A stretch of DNA of 64,000 nucleotides, taken from assembly GCA_012295275.1 (NCBI GenBank), contig CM022670.1:19124698-19188697 (forward strand). The letters run 5' to 3'. Below the pieces are notes generated by a model. It worked only from the letters and a program-made list of their open reading frames with translations, was not told the origin of the DNA and did not search any database. Positions 1 to 13,613 of this stretch are shown here, piece after piece. A program made the position numbers and the translations under genes. The first letter of the stretch is position 1, and the number at the start of each line of letters is the position of its first letter. Origin of the DNA: Chrysomallon squamiferum. Lineage: Eukaryota; Mollusca; Gastropoda; Neomphalida; Peltospiridae.

Positions 1-568
1 GCTGGATTAAAGAAACACTTAATACACACATGTGCACATGTACAGGCATGTCAGTCCACACACGCAAACACCCATTAATCCATAATTATGTGCACTCAGA
101 TTGTGAGTGTATATATATTAACAAAAAATAAAATAAAATAAAATATTGCATTTGAATATAATTTATTAATATTATTTCTAAAAATCCAATCGATTTATAA
201 CAGAAATATTAATACTCATGAAAAACAAGTGAGAAATATGTGATGCATAAAAATAATTTTGAACTTAGTTTTATCTGTTTAAAATCTGGAGAAAATCATC
301 CTGTCTACCCCTCTTAACCAAAGAGTGCTCATATGCCTATGTACATATTAAGGCAGATATATAATCTTTGGTTTTAATCTCGTAAAATTATTTCATTAAA
401 ATAAATACAACAGTATTAATAAAAACAATTTATTGTTTTTCGCCGATAATAAAACCAATACTATAATGTTTTAAACCGAGCAGTAATTTCTAGGGCGGTA
501 CCAAATTTCATCATTTTTTGTCGTTTTCAACAAATTACACTCACTTTATTTACATACTTTTTTAATAG
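1..568. other. Intron/flank upstream of the first visible GLA exon
   Basis: No coding exon could be supported here. The next exon (from 569) begins inside the catalytic barrel of alpha-galactosidase, so the signal peptide and roughly the first 70 residues should lie upstream of the window. This stretch is therefore most likely intron. It is AT-rich with short A and T runs and ends in the acceptor TTTTTAATAG at about 559-568. Confidence 0.6.
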
Positions 569-746
569 AGAGAAGTTAATAAAAGCAATGACTGATGAAA
601 TGGTTTCTGGAGGCTACTTTGAGGCAGGTTATCAGTATGTGTGTATTGACGACTGCTGGCCTTCCAAAGAACGAGACAGTGAAGGTCGACTGGTTCCAGA
701 TCCTAAACGATTTCCTAGTGGCATGAAGGCTCTCGCAGACTATGTA

Positions 747-825
<79 letters not shown>

Positions 826-858
826 CATTCTATATATTTATTTATTGTTTGTTTGTTG

Positions 859-891
<33 letters not shown>

Positions 892-3774
892 CCTGCTTTT
901 CAAAATGATGAAATAAACACAGTCAATGAATTATACAGTATACTATTTCAGTAAGATTATATAAAACCAAGCTATATATATTAACGTGATGATTTTTAAA
1001 GATTAAAATTCTATTATTTAAATTGTTGTGATGTTTCAGGTTCATTCGAAAGGTTTAAAATTAGGTATATATGAAGATTTCGGCACAAAAACATGTGCTG
1101 GATATCCGGGCAGTGAGTTCTATATGGAGTTGGATGCCAAAACGTTTGCAGAGTGGGGAATCGATTTGCTGAAGTTTGATGGATGCAATTCAAACCGACA
1201 CGACATGGATGCAGGTAATATAATGTTGTTTTTTTTTCTCATAATATCAATGGGCAGTTACTTATATATGAATAAATAAATGAATTAATTATTGTACATT
1301 GACACCTCACGACAAAATTATATAGACTATTAGATATGAAAGCATTTATATGAATAAGTTAACAAATCAGTTTACAGTTTTAATTGAAATGTGATGTAGA
1401 CATATTTTGCGTAAAATGTAACTTTAAAACATCTCCATCATCATCATTATTATTGTTGTTCTAGATGCTGTTGTTGCTACTGCTGCTATTGTGTTGCTGT
1501 CATCGTCATAGTAACAATTATTATTATTATTGTTGTCATGTTTGAAGATATTCTTGCCTTTGTCGTTGTTATTATTGTTGATGTTGTTGAAGACGTCGTT
1601 GTCACTGTTTTTATCAAAAGTACACATCGGATTTGTGAAATAAAATATTCAGCTCTATTTGATACTAAAACAATTTTTAATTCTCTAAAAGGTCACCATC
1701 TAATCATTTTCGTTACTAAATATGGAATATATATCGTCTTCCTTTTTGTTCTTCTTGTTATTGTTATCCTTCTTCTTCTTCTTGTTGTTATTAGTGTTAT
1801 TATTTTTATTATTATTATTATTCTTGTAGGTTATACGGCTATGTCTTTTTACTTGAACCAAACGGGTAGACCTATTTTATTCTCGTGTGAATGGCCGTTG
1901 TATCAGTCTGTCTCAGGCATAAACGTAAGTTATCATTCACTGAAAATTAATTAAGTAAATAAAAGATCCAGGTCATTCATAATTTGGGATGTGATATCTT
2001 AATTAAAATTAACATATGCTCACTTGAAATTTGTTAAAAATAATAGATACCCAATAATACGTCTAAATGACGACGCACTCAACACATTTTTATACTTTTT
2101 ATGATTTAAATAGCGCCATTTGTATGGTTAAGGACCATACAGGTAAAGAATAAATATGAGCTTAAAGTATTTTCAATACGGATTATACTGAATATGAAAA
2201 TAGTATAATTACAAGAAGGCGATCCTTCATGGATTTTTATATCCATCACTAAATGCAGCAAAACCAATTAATTATTTATTTTGATAAAATAATTGTAGCG
2301 AATTTTCTGTACACTCAACAAAGATGTAAATTTCACTGAGTTAATGAATCAATCAATCAATAAATAAAATTATTTAAACCAAAATGTCGATATTCTTGTA
2401 AAATGGCATGACCTTCATTTCGACTTTATTTTAGCCAAATTTTACAAAGATTAGACAAACTTGCAACATGTGGAGAGATTATTCTGATATAAACGACTCT
2501 TGGGACAGCGTTAGAAACACCATAGCAATTGTAGGAGAAAATAAATACAACCAGAGTGACTATGCAGGTCCGGGTGGATGGAACGATCCAGATATGGTAG
2601 GTATCACCTGGTTGTGGTTGGCATCACCCGGTTAAAATAATGCACCTGCACCTACGTGGAAACTCAAAGCTGTCCAAATTGTTGAAATGCTATTATAAAC
2701 ACGTGTCTTAATTTTATTTTATTTTTGTACATAAAAAAAGTAGATAAAACATTTTCTCTTCTCAGCAACTTAATGTTGATTTAATTTAGGCTAATAACAT
2801 TAATCAGAACCCATAAAAAATACGTCAGTGTTAAAATAATATGTAAATATAATTTTATTAAATTTCGCAAATTGGTTTTATTGTTGACGTTGTTGTTTGT
2901 TGTTTATTTGGGCGTTTTTGTGGATTTTTTAAATGAATATATTCATTTATATTGAAATGATAATTTCATAAAAATTCCAGCTGGTTATTGGTGATTTTGG
3001 CTTAAGTTCTGAACAAGAGAAGACACAGTTTGCAATGTGGGCTATGTTTGCGGCACCTCTCCTGATGTCAAATGATTTGCGAAGTATTAGTTCGACATCT
3101 CGCGAGTTACTTCTGAACAAGAGGATGATAGCTGTGAATCAAGATAAACTGGGCGTGCAGGGGACAAGGATTTTAGAGGTTTGGAAAAATAAAAATCCCA
3201 AAATGATGACGATGACGATAATAAATATAACGATAAGTAGAAGCAAATGATTTAAAACAACAACAACAACAACAAACAAACTATTTATATTGTTCTGAAA
3301 GATATATTTTAATGGCCGGTAGATGAATTTTTAAATTAATATATTTCTGCCCGCTCTGTTCGTATTACGTAACCTTGACCCCTATAGACTCTTTAATTTT
3401 CACTTGTATTAAATTTCATTACATTATGTAAATTACATTATATCATATTATATTAAACATACACACGTATAAAACGCTTCTTATTTCAGATTTCCGGCAT
3501 AGAAATATGGAATCGCCCTATTCTGCCAAAAGGCAGTTACGCCATCGCTGTCCTCAATATAGGAGAAGGTGGATCTGCACAAATATTGACTCTTACAGGT
3601 TTACAGCTAGGGCTGCATGATCCAAAAGGCTACGTTCTACAAAATGTTATTGATGGTTCATCGATGGGAAAACTAAAACCTACAGAATCATTAAAGCTTT
3701 CTGTAAATCCAACTGGAGTGGTGATGTTCACTGCTACCTTACAGAAAGATACAAAACTGTATTTTGAGCCTTAA
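569..3774 (+). CDS. GLA: Alpha-galactosidase A-like lysosomal glycosidase (5' end missing)
   Basis: Glycoside hydrolase family 27 enzyme that removes terminal alpha-galactose from glycolipids and glycoproteins in the lysosome. Six exons are visible: about 569-743, 1040-1214, 1830-1924, 2435-2596, 2981-3178 and 3490-3774. They join in frame to give 362 residues and a TAA stop; the start lies upstream of the window. Visible motifs are CIDDCW (substrate-binding Asp pair), LLKFDGC (catalytic nucleophile Asp), [17 protein letters not shown] (Arg and the acid/base Asp), GWNDPDM and [11 protein letters not shown]. The Glu and Leu in SCEWPLY match the human GLA pair that accepts galactose; the related NAGA has Ser and Ala there. 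A PNFT glycosylation site matches a human position. The donor after 3178 is GTTTGG, a weak consensus. The name is by similarity; an invertebrate enzyme ancestral to both GLA and NAGA is possible. Confidence 0.93.
750..822. repeat. (CT)36 dinucleotide microsatellite
   Basis: An uninterrupted CT/TC run begins six bases downstream of the exon donor GTACGA at 744 in the GLA gene. It creates spurious open frames on both strands (Ser-Leu on plus, Arg-Glu on minus). A short A13 run and a (TA)n run follow near 860-886. Confidence 0.97.
1437..1829. repeat. Degenerate trinucleotide-rich tract in a GLA intron
   Basis: Mixed NTT/NTG/ATC triplets with clear period three run up to the acceptor TTCTTGTAG at 1821-1829 and supply its pyrimidine-rich context. 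The tract opens a false reading frame (1538-1954) that runs on into the real exon at 1830. Confidence 0.7.
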
Positions 3775-4074
3775 TAGCTGGTTTTTGTTGTGGCAGAAAA
3801 CATTAAAGAACTTTATAAAAATATTAATGGTAGAAAGTGAACAATTTACTGAAAAGAAAACAGACTGAATAACGTTGAGAAAATGTCTTAACTTCTGATT
3901 GTTTTTATCGTTTGTTTGTTTGTTTTTAACTCTTGATTGTTGTCGTTATAATTATTAATAGAAGTAATAGTAACATTTATATTGTTTTTGTTATACTTAG
4001 ATTGACTAGAAACTAAAATACACTTTTCAGTTATAATATTATTATATCTATACTGTATTTGAATTTATAAGTGA

Positions 4075-4080
4075 AATAAA
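4075..4080 (+). terminator. Candidate GLA polyadenylation signal
   Basis: AATAAA about 300 bases after the GLA stop codon. Many AATAAA hexamers occur by chance in this AT-rich DNA, so its use is uncertain. Confidence 0.3.
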
Positions 4081-4744
4081 TGTTTGCAGATTCATAGTAT
4101 AGAACAATATATTTTTTTCATAATTTATAATTTAAATAAATTAGAAATAAAAATTCAATAATAAGTTTACTTGCGATTTGACTAGAGATTAAAACGTTTG
4201 AACCAATTTAATTTAGATAAGCAATTTCGAGATTTCAGTCAGTATAAATCTATGAAAATATTTAATTTTCTTTTCAAAGCCAGAGCTATTCTGGTTTCTA
4301 GATATTATTCAAAATGATAATGTATATAATAATAAATAATGCGCTGAAATAAATGAACCAAGATAAGTGTGGTTATATCACAGATATACACTTTTAAAGA
4401 GGTAATTTTAAACTGTTGCTTTCAATTTTATCTTATTTTTATTAGTAGTATAAATTTACAATTATCACTTCACTACCAAAATAAATTGTTCTAAAACAAA
4501 ATAAAAATAAAAAATAAAAAATAAAACATTTTTGACACATGTATATATCCTTATAATTATTTTGTTTTCCTTAAGGTAGGTTGATTCCATCTAATTTGAG
4601 ATGGCCTTTCGAAATACTGTCTTTACCAAAAATCTAATTTTTATTCGAGTAAATAAAAACACACATGTACAAGACAAAATGATTGGTGCGTCTTCTTATT
4701 AGAGCGTTCAAAATTGTTGCGGAAATTAAAACGGAAGAAAAAAC

Positions 4745-4786
4745 ATGGCCTCAAAGGAAAGAAAAAGATGTGAATCTATACATTAA
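4745..4786 (+). other. Short upstream ORF in the putative SLAIN 5' UTR
   Basis: ATG at 4745 opens a 13-codon frame ending in TAA at 4784-4786, 20 bases before the SLAIN ATG. Its context (AAAAAACATGG, A at -3 and G at +4) is better than that of the downstream ATG at 4807. If transcribed it could reduce main-frame initiation. Transcription of this segment is inferred only. Confidence 0.35.
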
Positions 4787-4806
4787 TTATTCCGATTGTT
4801 AGATTA

Positions 4807-7800
4807 ATGAAACTTAAGATGGAAACATCAGACACTATTATAGATCCTCATTCTGAAGTTGAAAAGCTTCAGGAATTAGTAAAAACATTACAACGTCAAA
4901 ATGAAGCTCTGCGAAATAAGCAGAAAGGCGGTGGCGGTGATCACCAGCAGAACGGACAAATGGACAAAATTGTCTCAAACCATAATAATAACATCTCAGC
5001 AAAACCTAAAAGACAAGAAAGTGAACAAGAAAAAGCTTCAACTGAAACAGTAGATGATATTAATATAATAAACTTGGACGATATGTCTCTAAAAGACGAA
5101 GAAGATAGTTGGTAAGTGAATTTGACATTTAGCCAAATTTATAAAACAAAACTATTATTCATATTTTATTTAGTTATTGATTTCATTGACCGATATAATT
5201 AAATTTTAATGAAAATTATTATTGTTTTATTAACAGATTGGTTACAAAAAATGTAAACTAAGTAGAAACTTGCAAAACAAAATGACTAAGTCAGATATAA
5301 TAATTGATTAATTTAAAAAGGAAAAACAAAAGATTTTAAGAAGTGTACATAAGTGATAAAACATGTTAGCAGGTTACACCGCTTCTGTTTTATTGTTTGG
5401 TTTCACAACTATATTAGATATGTTAAATTAGTCTAAATACTTAATAAATACCAAACCCAAAGATATTGGTTTTTATTGTTAAAAAATAATATTACTAGTA
5501 CAACAATAAGAATAAAATATGTGTTTATATTAAAGATTGTAATTAATAATATATAATTAATATATATTTCCTGTTGAAATCAAAACCTTTGATAGTTCAA
5601 TTCTTCTGATACAGCACTGAGCAGTATTATCTGTCAGAATTTGACAGAATGTCTGAATATTTAATTATGATACTTCAATACAGTAAGCTAAAATTGATCC
5701 AGTCATCTGCACAACTTTCTTTAAAGAAGAAGAAGAAAAAGAATAGTTTGATTGAATTGTATTGTAATTGATAACTTGGATTTTATTAAATAATCTAGTG
5801 TTGAAGTCAGTATCTCCCAGCTGTTTTGAATTGATTTCTGTCACAGCACATAGATCCTAATTGGATCTCATAAAACAGACAAAATACATACAATTTAAAA
5901 AAAAAAAAAAAAAAAAATGTATATGATTTTCATTACTGAATGTTGCCCAAGTGGTAATTTGAATAGTTTTCAATGGATAATATATATCTTATTTAATTGT
6001 TTGTAGTACAGCAGATCCATGGATCATTTCTCTTTAACATTGTTATTGAGTTATTTTCCCATTCCAGCCAATTTTTTCAATGATTAAGAAATTTGTATAG
6101 AAATGTTGCTAGTTTCTTTCATTATGATTATTTAAGTTGATGTATGTAGGTATTTAAATCATATCAGAGAGCTCTTATTAGCAATGTTTTGAGATGTTTA
6201 TATTGTTTAATTCAGAATATGCAACCATGTATTTTAAAGTAGAAATTAGATCATCAATTTTCTTTAAACTTAAAACGGCCTGTTTATGTGTCTGTATTAA
6301 ACTATCACATCCAAATTAGCTTGACTGTTGAAAGATAAAAGCAATTACTCATAGCTACAGTTTCAGACTATTAAATCCTTTCTTTTGCATTAAAATGGTT
6401 GTGGACAGACGACCCAGATTTCAAAAAGTGTTGCAAGACAGATAAAATTTACTTAAAATTTTAACATGAAATAGTTAAGTATATGTACATTAACATATAA
6501 AACAATGCAAAAATTATCAAACATAAACAGTAACAATTTTATGTATTTATAAAGGAAATTTTTAAAAATATGATTTGTAATAATATTATTTTGGATTTTA
6601 GAGAGTGGTAAACATTTTTTTTTTTTTTATACCAATTATTAAATAATTGACAGAGGACAGTTTATCAGTATGTTATGGATCACTTTCAAGGTATTATTAG
6701 CTCTTAATGTGCTAAAACGGATTTTGCTTTTTATCTGTTTCCATTCAAGATAAAAATTAACTAAGCTCGTTAAATGAATGCTCATATATCCATACTGGTA
6801 ACTGAAACACTTGCAGCTGTTCCTGTAAACATTTAAAGTAAACATGGTTGTGAGTCATCTAATCCTTTGAGGCTGGTCTTGTAAATACACCTATCCACTA
6901 GGTCAGCCAGGTACATCTTCACATTCATTAATGAGCTGTCTATTGTGCTATTGTTTATGCTGACCTCTTCCTCTATCAGTGTTGTCCATGCTAATAAGAT
7001 ATTAAGAACTGTGAACAGTTGAATAATTCACATACATGTTTTAAATTAAAAAAATAATTTAAAAAAATTTTTTTTTTTTATTTAAATATTTTTGGGATAA
7101 TTTTTTTATTATTTAATCAGTTATTATTATTATTATTATTTTTATAATCGAATAATTATATTAACAGACTGAATCTCTTGTTTGAAGGTAATATAATATT
7201 TAATTTGTTTCTGTCTTTCTCACATGCATGCAGTATATTTTGTCACTAAAACTCAATTTCATAATCAGTTTTTAAAATTTCAATATATATAATAATTGTA
7301 ATATATACAGGTAATTCCATTATAATTTTTTATCACTACAGTATTATATCATTTTTTTGCTTCTGTTTTATATTTAAAAATGACATTGTTTAATTTACCC
7401 TAATGTTTTTTCTTTCAGGTTGTATTCTTCACCTAAACCACCGACTCCTCAGCAAACTCGTGTCAGCCCATACAAGTGGGTACGACAAGAATTTGACAAT
7501 CCTAGTCCACAGTTGATGTCATCCAAGAGATCATTAATAAATAAATTAGAAGAAGTAGCTAGAAGTGAGTTCAGTTGTTGTTTTGATGATGTGTTTGGAT
7601 TGGTTTTTAAAGTTCACTGTGAAGCTAACTAATAGCTTATATATGCTAAATATGTTTTCAATTAATTATTTCTTTCTTCCTTTATAGAGATCATTGCTTG
7701 CTAAAAAGGAAAAAAAAGAAAGAAATAATTTAACAATCAAACATAGTTAATACTAGTATATGAATCCAAAAAATTATCAAGACAGAATTTATTTTTTTAG

Positions 7801-8870
7801 TTTCTTTTATTGTATATCTGACTTTAAATTTTATATAATATTAAAAGAAAAGAAAAAGTTATATAGTTATTTAATACAAACTGTCTTTATTGATATAATT
7901 TGAATGATCTAGTCATTATTTAATTTTGTATATCTTTTATGTTGAACAGCTAACATTCTTGTTTTATGCTAATTGAAAATGCTATGTGTTTTTAAATTCA
8001 GACACTATATTAATAAATATTTAATATTTCTGACTAAAACTTAATAGATTTTTATTTTTATTTTTTTAAAATATTTATCTATTTTTACCAGTGAACAGAA
8101 GCTCAAGTTCACCCTCTTTGGCTAACTGTGCATCTACCAGTCGATCACTGACAACACTGAATCGTTCTTTGGGCAGTGCTCAGAATGGACTCCACAGACC
8201 TACTCCCAGACAATTTTTGTTAGCCTCTAACCAAGGTAGTTTATAGTATGATAACATGACTCCAGACCTTTTTTTAATTTTTTTTATTATAATTATTATT
8301 TTATTTTATTTTATTTTATTTTATTTTATTTTATTTTATTTTATTTTATTTTACTTTACTTTATTTTATTTTATTTTATTTTATTTTATTTCATTTTATT
8401 TTAGTTTATTTTTTGTTTGTTTGTTTTATTTAATTATTCCATTATAGAGACTATAGTACTTATGCATTTTTAAAATTATCCACATTAATTATTATTATTT
8501 TTAAATTAAATATATAGCTTTGTACATATTTTTATTATTATAATTATTGCTATTATTATTATTATTAGCTAGCAGAGTTGATACTGGTACTTTCACCAGA
8601 CCGAAAAGGGCTAAAGAAAGGCAAAGACAAAACAGTTATGAAAAAGAAAATGAGCCAAAGGAAGAAACTGTGTATAAATCTCCAGATGTTTTTGAGATAG
8701 AAAATCTTGCCAAACTACAAGAAGAGAGTATGTATTTCACATAGTTTGTATAAAAGTAATTATTATAAACAACCAAAGAGTTTCTGATAAATGATAATAC
8801 ATAGACATTATTATGACATGTACTGATGATGTAGCATGCTAATTGCAATTATTTTTGTTTGCACATTTTG

Positions 8871-8901
<31 letters not shown>

Positions 8902-10257
8902 TTTAACAAACATTTATGAAACAAATTGTATTTATTCTAAGACAATTTTCGTTATTAAATTGTTTTTCTTTCCTGCTGTTTATTTGTTATTAATTATTTT
9001 TTATAAAGTAGTGACAAAACTTTTTATATTCCAGGTCTTAGACAAAGTATATCTCCATATACATCTCCTAGAAAAGGTAAGATGTATTTTGTATTCTGCT
9101 GATTTTATGTTGTTATCAGTATTTATAATTCCTAAAGCTACTGTATTTAAGTTTATAAGTAGTCATTAAACATTGACCTTAGAATGTTCAACAAAACTAA
9201 AATATTCATCTTTCTTTGCCTTTACTGCTTTCAAATTTTTCCATATCTGAGCACACGTGTTCAAAACATCAATCATTATTTTTGTCTATCTGTCTTGGGC
9301 ATTGTTGTATAACTCAAACTGTAGGCAGGTATTGAAGTAGGTTTTAGAGATGTTCTTCGTCAAGTGTACATTACAAGAAGCCAATGCTAACAAACATTTC
9401 TGTTCAAATATTTATCTTCTTCCAGCAGTTATTTGAGCTAAAATAAATACTATTATTTGTGTTACAATGAAAGAAAGGAACCGTATTTTAATTTCAGGAT
9501 TTATTGGTTAAAATAAATATTATTTTTAATATCAAAATAACAATAATTTAATTTCAGACAACTTTTAAAAATAAATTATTATAATTGAAATGGTTAATAT
9601 TTTAACATTCAGTTACAATTCTTATTATTTTTTATATTATAATGAAAATATTAATATTTGAATTTAAGAATTTCTTTTAGTTAAAATGATTATTGATATA
9701 AACAAAAGGATTAATATTTAAATTTTGGAATTGTTCATTCAAATTAAATGTCATCATTAATTTGTCTAATTAAAAGAATTAGTATTATAATTATACAAAA
9801 TGCCTTGCTGTTAATATGTTTCAAAATTATCCATAAAACAAAAATAACTAAAATTTATAAATCAGGATCCCCCATATAAATATTGTTTTGCACATTCAAA
9901 AAATTGTGAATATGTATAATTTAGGATTACGAAGTCGACAGTTTTCTGACCCAGACAATGGTTCTCCTGGTGGATCAAATCGGTCAAGTCCTGGACGATT
10001 TGATGGTAAGTAGGCAGTATTGTTGGCCATTTTAAAAACAGTAATGTTAATTCAGTAATCAGATTTGTCTGACATGAATACACAATCCAGACATGACTGT
10101 ATGCATGACTTAGTATTAGGTTTTAACATATATGAGGATTAGGTTAAAGAAGAGATGGTATGGTGTTCTTAACACTTAGCTGAGATGTTCACATGATACA
10201 GTCTGAGTACCTAGAGATTTAATGCCAATGGCTTAACCACCATATCAATAATTTTTC

Positions 10258-10300
<43 letters not shown>

Positions 10301-11732
10301 CTTGCTTGATTAATTTTTAATTTTTTTTAAAAACACATCTCTCTTATTTTGGGAACAAACTTCAAACTTCTCACATTTATTATTATCTGATTGTTTTTTG
10401 TTATTATTTTTATGGCTTTATTATTCTTTATAAAGTACTAAATAGATTTTGATTTGCACGAACTTGAACTTAAGTTATATTTTGAATATTTAGGTGATAA
10501 TGTAATGATGCCTCCTCAACAGCATAGAAATAGTCTAGGATCTGATGCTAGCAGTCCTCCTGAAAGTCCCTATGGAAGTCAGTATCTTAGTCCTGGCCTA
10601 CCAGTTTATAATCCAGGTAATAATTCTGTTGACCAAGACCATACATATTTAAAGTATACTTAAATATAATTTGTTTATTCTGAAAAGATTATTTTAATGG
10701 TTTAATGACAAATCAATGCTGAAAGTTGCAATCCTCTTCATAAACACACACCCGCAAAATAATCTTATTAGAATTCATAGAGGCAGGTGTTTTGTCCTCA
10801 TTTTGTTCATGCTTACTGTGTATTTACTGTATGTCTTGTATTCTGTTGATAACATTTATAATGATAGTTCTCTCACTTTTAATAGTTAAACTGTTTCTTT
10901 ATCAAAGTTTTTTAATATTTAGTTTATTCACATAATTTCTACTAATTTTAGAATATCAGCCACGCAGGAGTTTACAACCTGGGAATCGACTCCAGTATCC
11001 TCCATCAGCTCTTCATTCCAGTGACTCGAGCCTTGACCATCAGTCTAATGGTAGTGATGAGATGAATTTAGCCCCAGAAGGACGGAATATGAGTCGTCTA
11101 CACCAACCAGTGATACGAGCACAGTCACCTGGCTATAGTGGACTGAAACCACCTTCGGCTGGTTTACGAGGGTCATCGCCATCTCGAAGTAGTCTTCCTA
11201 CCCCAAATCGACGAACAATACCCAGACCAGCCGCAGGTCGATCGTCTTTGCCTACTCCCAAAAGGTAACTATTTTAGTTCAGTCTGTTTACATTTTTCAT
11301 CTAGTTTCTACTAATACATGTTGCAAAGATGAAGGCCAAAACAAAAAGTAGATTCTATTAACATTTTTATATTTTATATACATTTAACATCACTGGCTAT
11401 TTTGTTCAGTGAAAATGGTCAAACTGAAATAAAACAAATACAGGAAATGTGGGAATGGATTTTGTCTTCCTAATCGAATGTCATCAAATTAAACAAAAAA
11501 AAGATTGCATCTGGTCAGAAATAAAATATGTGATTTTATTGACCAGTCTTCAAACTGAAATACAAATAAATGGAACATGGTCATGGGTTTTGTCCATCTC
11601 AGTGAATGTGTAGTTTACTGACACTGTATTATGATTTGAATGTTGAATTTTCATTGCAGATCAAACATGTCTTCTCCACGACCACCCTCCTCTCAGGGTT
11701 CTGAAGAAAGCTGGCGGGAAGGATGCTTCTAG
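4807..11732 (+). CDS. SLAIN: SLAIN motif-containing microtubule plus-end protein
   Basis: SLAIN proteins bind EB proteins and CLIP/ch-TOG at growing microtubule plus ends and promote persistent growth. Nine coding exons keep phase throughout: 4807-5111, 7419-7564, 8092-8235, 8569-8727, 9035-9076, 9925-10005, 10494-10616, 10952-11264 and 11660-11732. They give 461 residues and TAG. Residues about 14-40 form a predicted coiled coil. The conserved block crosses the first junction (DEEDSW then LYSSPK, and later DNPSPQLMSSKRSL). The middle is Ser/Pro/Arg-rich and disordered. The end carries two SSLPTP repeats of the SxLP kind, possible EB-binding motifs, around RRTIPRP. The final residues ESWREGCF match the DDSWKDGCY tail I recall for vertebrate SLAIN2. 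An alternative Met lies at 4819. Invertebrates usually have one gene, so I do not choose between SLAIN1 and SLAIN2. Confidence 0.92.
8296..8405. repeat. (ATTTT)n pentanucleotide microsatellite in a SLAIN intron
   Basis: About 20 units of TTTTA/ATTTT with a few substitutions (ACTTT, CATTT). The false frame read through it is Phe/Tyr/Ile-Leu-rich. Related (TAAAA)n runs occur at about 23131-23157. Confidence 0.95.
10259..10300. repeat. (ATT)n microsatellite in a SLAIN intron
   Basis: About 14 ATT units in the intron between the exons ending at 10005 and starting at 10494. Confidence 0.95.
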
Positions 11733-13576
11733 AACAAATATTTAATTTATTTTATGGGTTTTATCTCTCAGCACTGATAAATAACATAGATAGAAAAAGT
11801 CTTATTTGCTTTGTTAAGGCTTCTGATAACAAAGACACCTACTTTAATATATGCAAAAACTACATATAAATAATTTTAAATTAAGATTACGAAAATACTG
11901 GTGATATTGATAATTTATTTTCCTTTCTTCTTGATAGTGAAGACACCTACTTTAATATATGCAAAATTTAGATAAAAAACAACAACAGTGAAACTGATGA
12001 ATTGTTATCCTCTTCTCTTTTTTTTCTTTTTTTACGAAAGATATTTATGATATTGTAAATGAGTTTTTAATATCAGTATCCTCAGATTCTGTGATGGCCT
12101 TTTATTTGTTGTTCTTGTTTATTTGTTTTTATTTTTTATTTTTTAATATTTCTTATGACTGTTACAGTTTTTATAGTATTGGTTATAGAAATAGATCTTG
12201 GTACAGTCCAGCAGTTAAAAAGTTTCTTTTCATTTAAAATACATTCTATAGATATCACAGATATTTACATTCACCTGAGATAATAATATTTAAAGTGTTT
12301 TGTTTTATCAGTGTTTAGAGATAAAACCACATTAACTCAAAATCTTTATATTTTACATAAAAATGGATGTTGGAAAGAAAAGCTACTTGCAGTTGTTAAT
12401 ATTGCTTTTTTGGCAGCATGCACATTTGTGGTGATGTACAGTAACTTAATGGAGGCGTTGATAGTCTAAATGCTACTTTGTGATGACATAATTATTATTA
12501 TTATTTTAACCCATTGATACAATCAAGTGCAAAAGACTCTGGGCAAATTTGTTGATTTTAGATAGTGGGAACATAAACATTATGTACACTAGAGCTTTCA
12601 ATATACAACATTTTTTATTACAGAAAACAAATATTAGTAGGCCAAAAAAATAAAATAGTAATAGTTAATAAAAAATAATTGATGGATGGTCTCACTGAAT
12701 AGACAGAAAGCACATAACGCAGTCTTTAATTAACCGATCTTTGATTACTGATTAGTAATCATAATTAACTAATTTTATTAACGATATTGTTATGGATGTC
12801 TTTAAAAATAACCAAATGCTGACTAAAGTATATATATTATCATTATTCCTATTAAAAACTCTTTATATACATGCTATTTTGAATAAGGGTTTGTCTGAAT
12901 TATTTATTTATTTAAAAAAAAATTTTTTAATTATTATTATTATTTTTTTACATATATTTATGCAAGTTAGTTTTGATTGTTTGTATTCTTTTATACTTTA
13001 AATATACTTACAAAGTATGGGTTGGAATATAAACATTGTTGTAAATTGTTCAAAGCACTTGATTGTACTACTGGTGCATTAATGTAAATGTATTATTAGT
13101 TATTTTTTTTATTATTATTTTTTTAATCTGTCAGATGCAGTCTTGTACATAACATTATGTGTTTTGGTTGCTGTTTTCGTATGTTTTTTTTTTTTTTTCA
13201 ATTTGTTAAATAAAATAATTACCTTTTTCAGGGGACGTTGAATTTTCAGTGGTGTAAGTGTTTTTTTCTGAGTTTATCAAGTTTTCCCTAAAACTTCTAG
13301 CATGTGTAGAAAATTAATTTCATCATATAAGCTATATCTGTTTACCCAAAATCTTTGTAAATTTTCATTATTCTATGTAAATCATACTTCAGTTGCATAT
13401 TTCTCACTTACTTACTCTTCTTCCTTTAGCCTCTGTCATAAAATGTTGTAAGAACTAATTATTGAAAATCATTAACTGAAATAAGATTTTTTAAATATTA
13501 AGTTATTGTACCATTCTGGACCTACTTGGATATTGTAATTATTATTATTATATTTCCACATTATGTACTTTGAACA

Positions 13577-13613
<37 letters not shown>

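Larger units (their letters stand above)
3775..4806. other. GLA 3' UTR, intergenic spacer and SLAIN 5' region
   Basis: No coding exon is seen. The first part is presumably the GLA 3' UTR, with a candidate polyadenylation signal AATAAA at 4075-4080. From about 4680 CpG dinucleotides reappear (GTGCGTC, GAGCGTTC, TTGCGG, AACGG) just before the SLAIN start, which fits a promoter/5' UTR. Confidence 0.5.

Noticed and set aside
576-954. Open frames through the CT repeat on both strands (Arg-Glu and Ser-Leu runs)
   Set aside because: The low-complexity translation comes from the (CT)36 tract. The real GLA exon ends at 743, as shown by similarity and the next exon starting with [11 protein letters not shown].
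1538-1954. 138-codon plus-strand frame
   Set aside because: Most of it is a Val/Ile/Leu-rich translation of a degenerate trinucleotide tract; only 1830-1924 is exon.
8256-8447. 63-codon Phe/Tyr/Leu frame
   Set aside because: It is a direct translation of the (ATTTT)n microsatellite inside a SLAIN intron.
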